A program made the position numbers and the translations under genes. Positions 12,336-30,300 of a DNA stretch of 64,000 nucleotides are shown piece after piece. Origin of the DNA: Piscinibacter aquaticus (GTDB lineage Bacteria; Pseudomonadota; Gammaproteobacteria; Burkholderiales; Burkholderiaceae_C); assembly GCA_007994965.1 (NCBI GenBank), contig VOPW01000001.1:1860001-1924000 (forward strand), written 5' to 3'. The notes under the pieces were generated by a model that saw only the letters and a list, made by a program, of their open reading frames with translations, was not told the DNA's origin and searched no databases. Position 1 is the stretch's first letter, and each line of letters opens with the position of its first letter.

Positions 12336-12339
<4 letters not shown>
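5735..12339 (-). CDS. NRPS1: TubC docking-C-A-PCP-C-A-PCP
   Basis: Two-module NRPS that accepts the polyketide chain. The first 50 residues (ELLERLRRLDIRLRLDGE) are a TubC-type docking domain. C1 carries DHIVSDG near 11720: catalytic second His kept, first His replaced by Asp. A1 has YTSGSTGRPKG near 10275 and inferred code D-I-L-Q-L-G-M-I-W-K, matching glycine codes. PCP1 GGHSLLL is near 9130. C2 HHIVADG is near 8560. A2 has FTSGSTGEPKA near 7090 and belongs to a Lys2-like branch (GLGHDPLLRD near 6955); inferred code D-P-R-H-F-G-Y-Q-A-K, substrate unclear. PCP2 GGHSLMA is near 5900. There is no epimerase or methyltransferase domain. The start is a TTG at 12339 overlapping the PKS6 stop (TTGA), with GGGAGG upstream. 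Frame breaks occur near 11515, 10265, 8830, 8030, 7620, 7515, 6330 and 5875. Confidence 0.9.
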
Positions 12340-18871
<6,532 letters not shown>

Positions 18872-18873
18872 GG

Positions 18874-19779
18874 TCAGGACTCCTTGGAAACGGGCATCGA
18901 TGGCGAAGGAACGGCGTCCAGCCGGGGACGCCCCGCACGCCACCGGGCGAACAGCGTGGCGGCGACGATCAGCAGCAGGCCGGCGGCCGCTCGCCGCGGC
19001 GACGGCAGGTGCAGCACGCCGCCGAGAACGGCAATCGCCGAGAACACGGCGATCTGCACGAAGTTGAACGGGGCCGCGAGCGACACCGGCGCGGCGGCGC
19101 AGGCGCGGTCGAGCAGCCAGAGCGCGCCGAAGCCCGCAACGCCGACGGCGACCATCACCGCCGCGTCGGCGGCCGTCGGCCAGACCCACAGCCACGGCAT
19201 CGCGGGCGTCAGCACCAGGAAGACGCCGAGCGCCGTATAGAAGAGATTGGCGAGCACGTTCTCGTTGCGCAGCATCCGCGTCATCACCACGTACAGGCTG
19301 AAGCACAGCGCCATGCTGCCCGGCAGGGCCAGCGCCCACGCCGACGCGGGCGCTGCCCATTCGTGCGTGAGCACGGCACCGGCGCAGCCAGCGGTCGTGG
19401 CCAGCCACAACCACGCCGGCATGCGCTCGCGCAGCATGGCGCGGGCCAGCAGCAGGATGAGCAGCGGGCTGAACCAGAAGATGGTCATGATGGTGCCGCC
19501 CGGCACGCCATGCGCCATGGCGAGCACCCAGCTTGCCGGCATGCCGAACATCAGCAGCGAGCGGGCGACCTGGAAGACCGGCCGCGACGTGTGCCACAGC
19601 GTGCGCGGCTCGCGCCGCCCCCACACCACCAGCATCAGCAGCAGGTGAACGGCGTAGCGCGTCCAGACCACCTGGTAGGGCGAGCAGCGGCGCAGCACGC
19701 CGCTGGCCATCACTTCGATGACCGCCCACAGCAGCGCGAAGGCGCTCATGTGCAGCATGGCGCGGCGCGCGTCGTTCAC
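18874..19779 (-). CDS. EamA/DMT-family transporter, second of a tandem pair
   Basis: A 301-residue membrane protein made of alternating hydrophobic segments, about ten predicted helices in two halves, as in the EamA drug/metabolite transporter superfamily. Typical stretches are [35 protein letters not shown] and [17 protein letters not shown]. The GTG start at 19779 overlaps the stop of the first transporter (GTGA), implying translational coupling; an internal ATG 18 bp further in is the alternative. The frame is intact. Lying inside the operon between PKS5 and PKS6, it probably exports the product or an intermediate, or protects the cell from it. With its paralogue it may form a heterodimer. 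Substrate and direction are inferred from context only. Confidence 0.85.
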   Translation of the reverse strand: MNDARRAMLHMSAFALLWAVIEVMASGVLRRCSPYQVVWTRYAVHLLLMLVVWGRREPRTLWHTSRPVFQVARSLLMFGMPASWVLAMAHGVPGGTIMTIFWFSPLLILLLARAMLRERMPAWLWLATTAGCAGAVLTHEWAAPASAWALALPGSMALCFSLYVVMTRMLRNENVLANLFYTALGVFLVLTPAMPWLWVWPTAADAAVMVAVGVAGFGALWLLDRACAAAPVSLAAPFNFVQIAVFSAIAVLGGVLHLPSPRRAAAGLLLIVAATLFARWRAGRPRLDAVPSPSMPVSKES

Positions 19780-20678
19780 AGCCGCGACTCCAGTCGGGCT
19801 GGCGCGGTTTCGACAGCGCCTTCGCCAGCCTCCGCACCGGCGTGGCTCCAGGCGAGCAGCACCGACAGCAGCACCACCGCCAGTCCGGCGTAGCCTTCCC
19901 AGCCGGGCGCATGCACGCCCAGCCACCAGCCCAGCGCCATCGCGAAGGGGATCTGCAGGTAGGCCATCGGTGCCGAGCGCGACAGTCGCGAGACCGCTAC
20001 CAGCCGGCCCATCGCCAGCAGGGCACCGATGCCGACCAGCGCGATGGCGCCCACCACGAGCAGGTGCGTAGGCCGCGGCGCCGTCCAGCCCACTGCCGCG
20101 AACGGCGCGAGCAGCACGCACACCCCCAGCCCGAGATAGGTCAGCGCGACCGGCTCCGGCTCGTGCCGGAGCATCCGTGTCAGCACGAGGAAGACACTGA
20201 ACGACATCGCCATGCCCAGGGGGTAGATCAGCAGCATGGTGTCGGGAAGCCGGTGCGGCCCGGTCACCACGAAGACGCCGATGCTCGCCAGCGCAGTCGC
20301 TCCCCAGACCCTCGGCACCACCCGCTCGCGCAGCAGCAGTCGCGCCATCGCCAGGATCAGCACGGGCGCCAGCCAGAAGACCGACATCAGCGTGGCCGGC
20401 GGCAGGCCGCGGCGCATGCCCAGCGCCCAGCACGCCGGCATGGCCACCAGCGCTGCCGCGCGCACCAGGTGCATCAGTGGCCGGCGCGTGCGCAGCAGCG
20501 ATGCCGGCTGCATTCTTCCCCAGATCAGCCACACGATCAGCAGATGCGTCGCGAAGCGCATCCAGACGATCTGGGCCAGGCCGTAGCGCGCCAGCAGCAG
20601 ACCCGTGAGCGCCTCCTCGGCCGCCCACAGCGCGCCGAACAGCAGTGCATGACGGACATCGGGACGGTCGTGGTTCAA
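19776..20678 (-). CDS. EamA/DMT-family transporter, first of a tandem pair
   Basis: A 300-residue polytopic membrane protein clearly paralogous to the next gene: both have an MR(F/Y)A(T/V)HLL-like second helix, an S(V/I)FWLAP/FSP segment and a (V/L)LTRMLR loop. Around ten hydrophobic helices fit the EamA domain pair. The frame opens with TTG at 20678 (TTGAACCACGACC). An ATG at 20701 overlapping the PKS5 stop (TGATG) begins MARLEQTR and then hits a stop after eight codons. One extra base would join it to the transporter frame, so the true start may be 20701. Probably exports the cluster product or serves as self-resistance; this is inference from position. Confidence 0.82.
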   Translation of the reverse strand: MNHDRPDVRHALLFGALWAAEEALTGLLLARYGLAQIVWMRFATHLLIVWLIWGRMQPASLLRTRRPLMHLVRAAALVAMPACWALGMRRGLPPATLMSVFWLAPVLILAMARLLLRERVVPRVWGATALASIGVFVVTGPHRLPDTMLLIYPLGMAMSFSVFLVLTRMLRHEPEPVALTYLGLGVCVLLAPFAAVGWTAPRPTHLLVVGAIALVGIGALLAMGRLVAVSRLSRSAPMAYLQIPFAMALGWWLGVHAPGWEGYAGLAVVLLSVLLAWSHAGAEAGEGAVETAPARLESRL

Positions 20679-20700
20679 CGGGTCTGCTCCAGTCGGGCCA

Positions 20701-23700
20701 TCAGCCGGCCTCCAGCTCCTCGTCGGTCAGGGCGTCGAGGTCGGCATCGAAGTCGGCACTGGCAGGTACGGGCGACGCCTCCAGTGGCGCGGCCGGTGCC
20801 GACCTGGGCTGCAGCACCGTGGCCAGGAAGCGGGCCAGCGCGTCGACGTTCGGGTAGTTGAAGGTCAGCGTCGATGGCAGCGGGCAGCCCGCACCACGCT
20901 CGAGCCGGCGCTTGAGCTCCACCGACATCAGCGAGTCCATGCCGAGATCGAACAGCCCCGTGCCCACCGGGACGTCGGCCTCGCGGGCCAGCCCCAACAC
21001 CTGGCTGGCCTCCCGCCTGACGAAGTCGACCAGCGTGTCGTGTCTCATCGAAGCCGGCAAGGCGGCCGGGCGCTCCGCCAGCCCGGGCCCCTGCTCCGTG
21101 CGCGCCGCGGCGCGCGAGGGCGCCGGCGCCAGCCCGAGCTCGGCCAGCAGCGGGCGGCGGCGCCGCGCCTCGTGCAGCGGCTTGAGCACCGCCCAGTCGA
21201 TCCGCGCCACCATCGTCTGCACGCGCGGCGCGGCCAGCAAGCGTCCGAGGGCATCGAGCGCATCCTGCGCCGGCATCGGCAGCAGGCCTGCCTCTCGGTA
21301 GCCGCGCCGGCTCTCCTCCGAGGTCAGGCGCATTGCCTCCCAGGTGCCCCAGTCGATCGACAGCACGCGGCGTTGCGGCCGATCCGCAGCCCAGGCCAGC
21401 GCATCCAGCGCAGCGTTCGCGGCCGCATAGTGGGCCAGCCCCGTGGCGCCCAGCAGCGCCGTGCTCGACGAGAACAGCACGAGGAACTCCACACCCGCGT
21501 CGCGCGTCAGCCGCTCGAGCAGCACGCTGCCCGCCAGCTTGGGCTGCAGCATCTCGCGGACCGCGGCCGGCGAGAGCTCGGCCAACGGCGCCGAGCTGAG
21601 CGCAGCCGCCGCGTGAAAGACCCCGCGCAGCGGGGCAGCGCGTTCGCGCAGCGCGGAAATGGTGCGCGTCATGAAGTCGACGTCGGCGACGTCGCCCTCC
21701 AGCGTGATCACCACAGCGCCTGCATGCTGGAGCGCCTGCACTCCCTCTGCCGACGGCTGCGCGTGCCGCCCGAGCAGTGCAACGTGGCGTGCGCCGTGCT
21801 CAATCAGCCACCGGGCCACCAGCAGGCCCAGGCCGCCGAACCCGCCGGTGACGAGGTAGGTCGCCTCCGCGGACAGCGGCGGCCGGCCGGCCGGCGGCGC
21901 CGCATCGTGCTGCAGCCGAAGGGCCAGACGCTCGTCGTCGCGCCAGGCGCACTGGTCCTCGCCATCGCTGCCGTCCAGGGAGCGCAGCAGCAGTTCGGCG
22001 CAGCGCTGCGCGTCAGCGCCGGGAAGGTCGATCAGGCCGCCCCAGCATCCCGGATGCTCGAGCGCGAAGCCTCGGCCCAGCCCCCACAGCGGCGACTGCC
22101 ACACAGCGCCGGGCAGCGGCTGACCTGCGCCGGCCTGGGCGCCCTGGGTGACCATCCAGGCGCGGCCCTGCTGCTGGGCCGTGGCACGCAGCCAGCGCAG
22201 CGGCTGCTCGCACGACAGGTCGATGGCGCGCGCGGCGGCCTCGCCGGAGTCGAGGTCGGACGTCGCCAGCGGCAAGGCGCCGAGGTAGACCAGTTGGGCC
22301 GCGTCCCGCAGCGCCGTGGTGTCCTGCTCGACCGACAGGTGCTCGACCCGGTCGCCGCGGGCCTGCAGGCGGCGCGCCAGCGCCTCGCCGATGGCATGGT
22401 CGCCCCCGACCAACGCCCAGGACCTGCCGCCGATCGGCTGCCGCGCCACCAGCAACGCCTGCTGGGCCTCGGCCCGGCCGCCGCTGCCGGTGGGCGGAAT
22501 CGCTGCGGCCTCGGCGAAGCCCAGCGAGCGCAGCAACGCCAGCCGTGCCACGCGATCGATGAGGGGGATAGTCGGGCCGGACCTCGGCGTCACTGAAGCG
22601 CCACCACCCGTCGGTCAGGCCGAAGGTGAGATCCACCCAGCGCTCGGGGGCCACGCCCTCGAGCAGCAGCAGCATCGCGCCAGTGCCATCAGCCGCCGGG
22701 CGTGTGCGAGGGTGCGGCGCAGGTCGGCGGTGGCGTGGAGCACGTTGGCGGCGATGACGATGTCGAAGCCGGCTGCCTCGAAACCCTGCTCGACCGGATC
22801 GCGTTCGATGTCCAGCAGCGCATGGCGCACGAAGGGGAACGCCGCAAACTGCTCGGCGGCACGTTCGAGGAAGAGCGGCGACAGGTCGGTGAAGGTATAG
22901 GTGGTGCGCTGGGCGGGAAGCAGCGGCAGCACGTAGGTGGTGGTGCCGCCGGTGCCGGCGCCGATCTCGAGCACGCGCAGCGGCGAGCCCTCGGGCAGCC
23001 GCGCGATGGCCGCCTTCAGCGCCTCGCCGAGGGCGCGGTTGTAGGTCTGCGCATAGGGCGACTCCACGTACAGCTTGCGGGCCTCCTCCAGCGATCCGCC
23101 GGGAAAGAGGAGTTGCAAAGGATCCTGCGCGCCGCGCAGCACGCGAGCGAGTTCGGGCCCGCAGCGGCGCAGGGTGTGCAGTTCCCCGTCGATGGGCGCG
23201 AAGCGGATCATCGCGGCCTCGCACCGGCTCACCGCATCGACCAGCGGCAGCGCCCCGGCCACCACGAACTGGCCGTCCTCGCGCCGCAGGACCCGGTCCT
23301 CGACCAGCATCTGCAGCAGGCGGCCGAACAGGCGGCTGTGGCGATCGGCAACCCCCAGCCGGCGTGCCTCATCGGCCGCGTCGAACCGGCGACCGAGGGC
23401 TGCATCGAAGCCCAGCTCGTGCAACGCGGTGCCGACGAAATCAGCGCTCAGCCGATCCAGTTCGGGCAGCAAGGTCTCGTAGACCGACAGACCGTGCGAG
23501 ACGGCCAGATCGGAGAATCGCGGCTCCAGGGCGGGCGCAAATTCGGCGGGGCCGACGAGCGACATCGCGGCCGGCGGCTTCAAGGGCGCGATCTGCCAGT
23601 CCAGGCGGTGGAAGAACTCGCTGCAGCCACCACCGCCGGCGGCACGGGACAGCGCATCGCGGCTCGCACGCTGAAGCTGCACGCCCTGGATCACACCAAC

Positions 23701-26700
23701 CACCCGTCCTTCGGCCGAGCGCAGGGTGACTTCGGCCTGCCACTGGGCAGGATCGCTCTGCAGCGCATCGAGCACGCGGGCATGACTCCACAGCCCGGCG
23801 GGCAGCGGGGTCAGAAGATCCAGGCGATCGACCGCGGTGAGCAGATAGGCAGAGTCGGCTCGCGCCGATTCCGGCACGGCCGGGCCGATGGATTGGAGCG
23901 CGCCGTCGAGCAGGGCCGGGTGGGCCCAGCCGACGGGATCCTGCGCGGCCATGGCGGGCAGCTCGATCCAGGCCAGGGCCTCGCCCACGCCGCGATGGGC
24001 CCGCGCGAGACTGCGAAAACCGGGGCCGAGCCCGATGCCCATCGCGAGCAGCCTGGCGTAGTAGTCGTCGCAGGCGCTGGCCGGGCCCAGCGCATCCTGC
24101 GTGGCGCTCAGCGCCAGCGTGCTCCCGCCGGCGACGGCGGCCTGCGGCGTGGTCGGCTCGAGCCGGCCTTGAGCGTGCAGCCGCCAGCCCTTCTCGTCCG
24201 TTGCGGCGCGGCTGTGCACCAGGAAGCTGCCCGCGTCACCGTCGGCAGTTCCGAGCTGGATCTGCACCACCCGACCTTCTTGCGGCAGCACCAGCGGCTC
24301 GAGGATGCGGAAGTCCCGCACGGTGCGCAACGCCGGGCCATCGGCGTGCTGCATCGCGGCCTGGGCCAGCTCCAGGAACGCCGGACCGGGCACCAGCACG
24401 GCGCCGTGGATGCGGTGGTCCTGCAGGCAGGCCAGCGTATCCGGCCGCAAAGTGGTCTCGAACAGCGGCATGGCCGTCGGCAGGCGGCGGCCCAGCAAGG
24501 GATGGCCGCTGGGCTCCCCGCTCATCGCCAGCCCGTGCGGGCGGGGTTCGAGCCAGAACCTGCGGTGCTCGAACGGATAGGTCGGCAGCGCCACCCGGCG
24601 GCGCGGATACGGGCGATCCACGCCCGCCCAATCCACGGCAGCGCCCTGGACATAGAGCTGGGCGAGGCTGGCCAGCAGTTCGCTCCAGTCGTCCTTGCCG
24701 CGACGCAGCGAGGTCAGGCACAGGCTGTCGGATTCGGCCGCAGCGCTGCGCCAGCGCCACCAGCGTCGGATGCGGGCCGACCTCGAGAAAGACGCGGTAC
24801 CCATCCTGGTGGAGCCGGGCCAGCCCGTCGGCAAACCGCACGGGCTCGCGCAGGTGGCGCCGCCAGTACGACGCATCCGGCGCGCCGCCGGGCAGCGGCT
24901 CGCCACCGGTGAGGTTCCAGGCCACCGGCACGCGTGGCGCGCTCATCGTCACCTTCGCCGCACAAGCCTGCATCGCGGCCAGCGCTGGCTCCACCGACGG
25001 CGAGTGCGCGGCCAGCGAGACGAGCAGACGGCGCCCTTCGACGTGCTGCGCGGCCGTGCGGCCGAGCAATCCGTCGACGGCGGCCTTCTCGCCCGACACC
25101 ACCACGCTGTCCGGTGCGTTGATCGCTGCGATGGCCACCGCGCCCGCCTCGGCATCGATGGCCGCCTGCACGACCGCGGCCGGCGCGAACACGGCCGCCA
25201 TCGTGCCGCCCGGCGGCAGGGCCTGCATCAGGCGCCCTCGTTCGGCCATCAGCGTGAGACCGTCCTCCAGCGTGAACACGCCCGCCACGCAGGCGGCCAC
25301 ATACTCGCCCACCGAATGCCCGATCACCGCGGCCGGCTCGATGCCCCATGAACGCCACAGCTGCGTCAGCGCGTACTCGACCGCGAACAGCGCAGGCTGG
25401 GTCCAGGCGGTCTGGTGGATCGCAGCGTCTTCGGCATCGGCGGCATGCAGCACCGTCCGCAGGCTGCGGCCTTGTGCATCGGGTCCGAGGATGGTGTCGC
25501 AGCGGTCGATGACGTCTCGGTAGATCGGCGAGGTGTCGTAGAGCACGCGGCTCATGCCCGGATACTGCGAGCCCTGCCCGGTGAACATGAACACCACCTC
25601 GGGCGTCTGGCCGGGCTCGGCCACGCCACTGGAGAGTGCCGGATGCAGGTCGCCGCGGCTCAGCGCCTTCAGCGCCTGGGCAGCGGCGGCGGCGTCCGCC
25701 GCCACGACGGCTGCGCGGGCGGCGAAGTGCGAACGCCCGGCACCGGCCACGTGCGCGGTCGGCCAGCGATGCCTCGCCGGCATCGAGCCGCTCGGCCAGT
25801 GCGGCAGCGAGCACGCGCAGCGCCGCATCGGAACGTGCCGAGACCGGCAGACAATGCTGCGGTCGCTCGACAGCGCCCGCAGGCTGCGGCTCGGGCGACG
25901 GCGCCTCCTCGAGCACGACGTGGCCGTTGGTGCCGCTGAAGCCGAACGAGCTGACGCCGGCTCGCCGCGCCCGCGCCCCGCGGGGCCAGGGGCTGCCCTT
26001 CGCGGTCACCTCGACGGGCGCGAACGACCAATCGATGTGGGGGCTGGGCTCGCGGAAGTGCAGATGGGGCGGAATCGCCTCGTGCTGCAGCGAGAGTACG
26101 ACCTTGATGACGCCGGCGATGCCCGCCGCCGACTCGAGGTGGCCGATGTTCGTCTTCACCGAACCGATGCGCAGCGGTGCCTCGGGGTGACGTCCGGCCG
26201 CCAGCGCATGGGCCAGCGCGCGCACCTCGATCGGATCGCCGAGCGTCGTGCCAGTGCCGTGCGCCTCGACGTAGTCGATATCGCCCGGCTGCAGGCCGGC
26301 GTCGGCCAGCGCAGCGCGGATCACGGCCTCCTGCGCCGGCCCGTTGGGCACGGTCAGCCCGCCGCTGCGACCGTCCTGGTTGATCGCGCTGCCGCGGACG
26401 AGCGCGAGCACGCGATCGCCGTCGCGACGCGCGTCGGACAGCCGCTTGAGAACGACGACGCCGCAACCCTCGCCGCGCGAGAAGCCGTCGGCGCTCGCAT
26501 CGAAGGTCTTGCAGCGGCCATCCGGCGCCAGCATGTGGGCCTTGGTCAGCGTCACCGTGGTCTGCGGCGAGCACATCACGTTCACGCCGGCAGCGATGGC
26601 CATCTCGGATTCGCCGGCGCGCAGGCTTCGGCAGGCCTCGTGCAGCGCCACCAGTGACGACGAGCAGGCCGTGTCGATCGAGAGGGCCGGCCCCTGCAGG

Positions 26701-27297
26701 CCCAGGCAGTAGGAGATGCGGCCGGCAGCGACGCTGTGCGCGTTGCCCGATGCGAGGTAGGCATCGATCTGTTCGACACCCTGTTCGAGCACGCGCTGGA
26801 AGTGGTCGCTGTTGCAGATGCCCACGAAAACGCCGGTGGCCGAACCCGCCGTGCGCTCCGGGCTCATGCCGGCGTCCTCCAGGGCGTGCCAGCAGGTCTC
26901 GAGCAGCAGGCGCTGCTGGGGATCCATGGTCAGCGCCTCGCGAGGCGAGACGCCGAAGAAGGCGCTGTCGAAGCCACTCACGTCGTCGAGGAAGCCACCC
27001 TGCCGAACCGCCATGCGGCCCGGCGCGTCCGGATCGGCATCGAACCAGGGCGTCGATGTCCCAGCGATCGGCCGGAACGTCGCCGATCGCGTCGCCGCCC
27101 TGGCTCAGGAGGTCCCAGAACGACTGCGGGTCGTTGGCGCCGCCGGGAAAGCGGCAGGCCATGCCCACCACCGCCAGCGGCTCGCACTCGCGTCGCCGCG
27201 CCGCCTCGAGATTCTCGAGCCGCTCGTGCTGCTCCAGGGCCAGCAGCGCGAGGCGCTGCGGCGAGAGTCTGCTGATGCGATCCAGGAAGTCGCTCAT
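20701..27297 (-). CDS. PKS5: KS-AT-DH-cMT-KR-ACP, C-methylating module
   Basis: The N-terminus [20 protein letters not shown] is a docking-type helix. Domains: KS (DTACSSS, Cys near 26665), AT (GHSVGE near 25315; the usual HAFH position reads LAAHSPS at 25004-25015), DH ([11 protein letters not shown] near 24416, catalytic motif intact), C-methyltransferase ([14 protein letters not shown]-binding, near 22955), KR (TGGFGGLG near 21840; Tyr kept in [11 protein letters not shown]) and ACP (LGMDSL near 20933). There is no ER, so the expected unit is an alpha-methyl, alpha,beta-unsaturated extension. The C-terminal tail LTDEELEAG is a shortened version of the acidic tails on PKS1-4; its next PKS partner is encoded after two transporter genes. 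ATG 27297 is 5 bp from the PKS4 stop. Frame breaks near 27045, 25755, 24750, 22680 and 22590. Confidence 0.9.
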
Positions 27298-27302
27298 ATC
27301 GT

Positions 27303-30300
27303 TCAGGTCCTGCGCCCGGCGCGCGCTGCGAGCAGGCGCTCGACCTCGTCGTCGGACAGTTCTTCGATCGAGCCCACCAGTGCGTGGCCGGCCTTGGCGG
27401 CTGGTGCGATTGCCGGCGCCGGTTCGTCAGCGGCGTCGGGTGGCGCCACGAACAGTTCGGCGAGCAGGTGGTCGGTCAGCGCGTCGATCGTGGGGTAGTC
27501 GAACAGCAGCGTGGCCGGCAGCGACTGGCCGAGTGCGCTGCCCAGCGTGTTGCGCAGTTCGACGGCAAGCAGCGAATCCAGCCCCAGGTCGCCCAGCGGC
27601 GTGCGCGGATCGACCGCGCGGCCGGGATCCATCCCGAGCGCGCGCAAGGCCCGCTCGCGCACCAGCGCCAGGAGCATCGGCCGGCGGCGCGCCTGCGGGG
27701 CCTCGCCGATCCGGCGGCGGAAGTCGGCTGGTGCCGCCGCGGCCACCGGATGGGGAGATGCGACGCCCTCGTCGACGCCGCTGATCAACTGCTCGAGCAG
27801 GGGCAGGCGGCGCCCCTGGCCGGCGTGCGCTGCATAGCGTGCCCAGTCCGCCAGAACAGCGGCCGCCTGCACGGCGCCCGCGTCGAGAAGGCGCTGCATC
27901 GCCGCGATGCCCTGCTCCGGTGTGAATGCGCCCAGCCCTTGCGCGGCGAGGCGCCCGGTAATGCCGCGGTCCGCGGCGGCACCGACGCCGCTCCAGACGC
28001 CCCAGTTGATGCTCAGGGCCGGCAACCCCGCGCCGGCGCGGCGACGGGCCAGCGCGTCGAGGAATGCGTTGGCAGCGCTGTGGTTGCACTGACCGGCCGA
28101 ACCGAGCACGGAAGCCACCGAGGAGAACAGCACGAACGCATCGAGCGGATCGCAGCGCGTCAACTCGTCGAGGAGCACGGCCCCATTCACCTTGGGCGCG
28201 AAGACATGCGCAAAGCGGGCTTCGTCCTGACCGAGCAACGCAGCGTCGTCGAGCACGCCGGCGCTGTGCCAGATGCCGCGCAGCGTCGAGCCGGCGGCGC
28301 GGATGCGGCGCAGCAGCGACGCCAGTGCCACCCGGTCGCCGACATCGACCGATTCCGCCCACACGTCGGTGCCGCCGGCGCGCATGGCTGCCAGCGCGGC
28401 CTGGGCCTCGGGCACGGCGCCTCGCCGCCCGATGAGAACCAGCCGGCCCGCACCCTGCCGCGCCAACCAGCCGGCCACCTCGAGGCCCAGCCCGGACAAG
28501 CCGCCGCTGACGAGGTAGGTCGCGTCTCGACGCGGCTTCCAGGCCGGGCGCAGGCCATGGCGCACGACGATGCGGCCCGCATGGCGTGCCTGGGCCATGA
28601 AACGGAAAGCGCGCGCGGCTTCGTCGAGCGGGAACTCGTGGCGCGGCAGCGCCGGCAGGCTGCCTTCACGCAGGCCCTGGGCGAGTTGCGCGTACATCGC
28701 GCCGATCAGCGCGGGCTCGCGCGCCGCCGTCTCGCCCCAATCGACCACGTGGTAGCGCAGGTCACGGCCGAGCGCCGCCACCCACTCGGGCGGCTTGATG
28801 CCGCGCTTGCCGATCTCGACGAAGCACCCACCGCGTGCCAGCGCGGCGAAGCCGGGCTCGATCAACTCGCCCGACAGCGAGTTGAGTACCACATCGACAC
28901 CCCGGCCCCCGTGGCCTCGAGTACCTGCGGCGCAAACGCCCCGCTGCGCGAATCGTGGACATGCTGCACCCCCATGTCGCGCAGCAGTTCCCGCTTCCAC
29001 TCGCTGCCCGCGGTGGCGTGCACCACCGCGCCCGCACGCTGTGCCAGCCGGACGGCGGCCATGCCGACGCCACCGGCCGCCGCATGGATGAGCACATGCT
29101 GGCCGGCCTTCAGGCGGGCCAGGTGACCGAGACAGAACTCTGCCGTGAGGTAGGCAATCGAGAAGGCCGCGCCTTCGGCGACATCGACATCGCCCGGCAA
29201 CGGCTGCACGAGTTCGGCCCGCGCGATCACGTGGGAGGCGAAGCTGCCGCCGGCCACGGCCATCACGCGGTCGCCGACCTGCAGGTGGCGCACCCCTGCC
29301 CCAGCGCCGCGACCCGGCCTGCGCACTCGCCGCCCAGCGGCCCGGGATCGCCGGGGTACATGCCGAGGGCGTTGAGCACGTCCTTGAAGTTCAGGGCCGT
29401 TGCCTCGACCGCGATCTCCACCTCGCCGGGGCCGGGCACGCGCCGCGGCCTGGAGGCTCGCAGGAACCGATCCAGCGAGCCTGCGGTTTCCGGAACGAGC
29501 ACCCAGGACGCCGCCGGATCGACCGTGCGGGCAGCGGGCGCGCGCCAGCGCGACAGCCTGGCTGCGCGGCTGCCTCCGTGCCGCCACGCGCACTGCGGTT
29601 CATCGGCCGCCGACAGCATGCGGTCGGCCAGGTCGTCGAAGGCCGCGCTGTCGCCGCCGCTGTCGTGGTCGAGATCGAAGCACAGCGGCCGCAGTTCGGG
29701 GTGCTCGAGGTACAAGGCCCGCGCCAGCCCCAGAGCGTCGCCGCCTCGGCATCGTGGTGGCGCTGTTCGGGATCGGCATGTTGCGCGTCACGCGTCAGCA
29801 GCACCAGCCGCGGCGGCGGTTCGGTCTGGACCAGCGCCTGGGCCAGCCGCAAGGCATCGAGTGCCGCGGCCCGGGCGCGATCGCCGGCTGGCGGGCCGTC
29901 GACGGCATCGAGGGCCCAGGCGTGCACGACGCCGCTGACCCGCGAGCCTTCGCTGCGCAACTCGGCGAGCAGGCGAAGAAGATCGTCGGCAGCGTCGAGC
30001 GAGAGGGTGGCCTCGTCACCGCTGCGGCCGTACGCACCGCGGCCGACCATCACGCAGCGGCCCCGCGGGCGCGCAAGCGGTCGGCCATCGCCGCGGCCGC
30101 ACCCGCGGCATCGCGCAGCAGCAGCCAAGTGCCGGCGTCTGCACCGCCGGCGCGGCTCAGCAGCAGCGATTGCAGCGACAGCGCGCCGGACGCCGGCGGA
30201 CTGGACGGCAGTGCTGAGGGCGCCTCGAATCCGCATTCGGCCAGCAGGCCGAGCCAACGCTCGCGCTTCAGCGTCGCGTACTCGGAACGGAGATCGGTGT

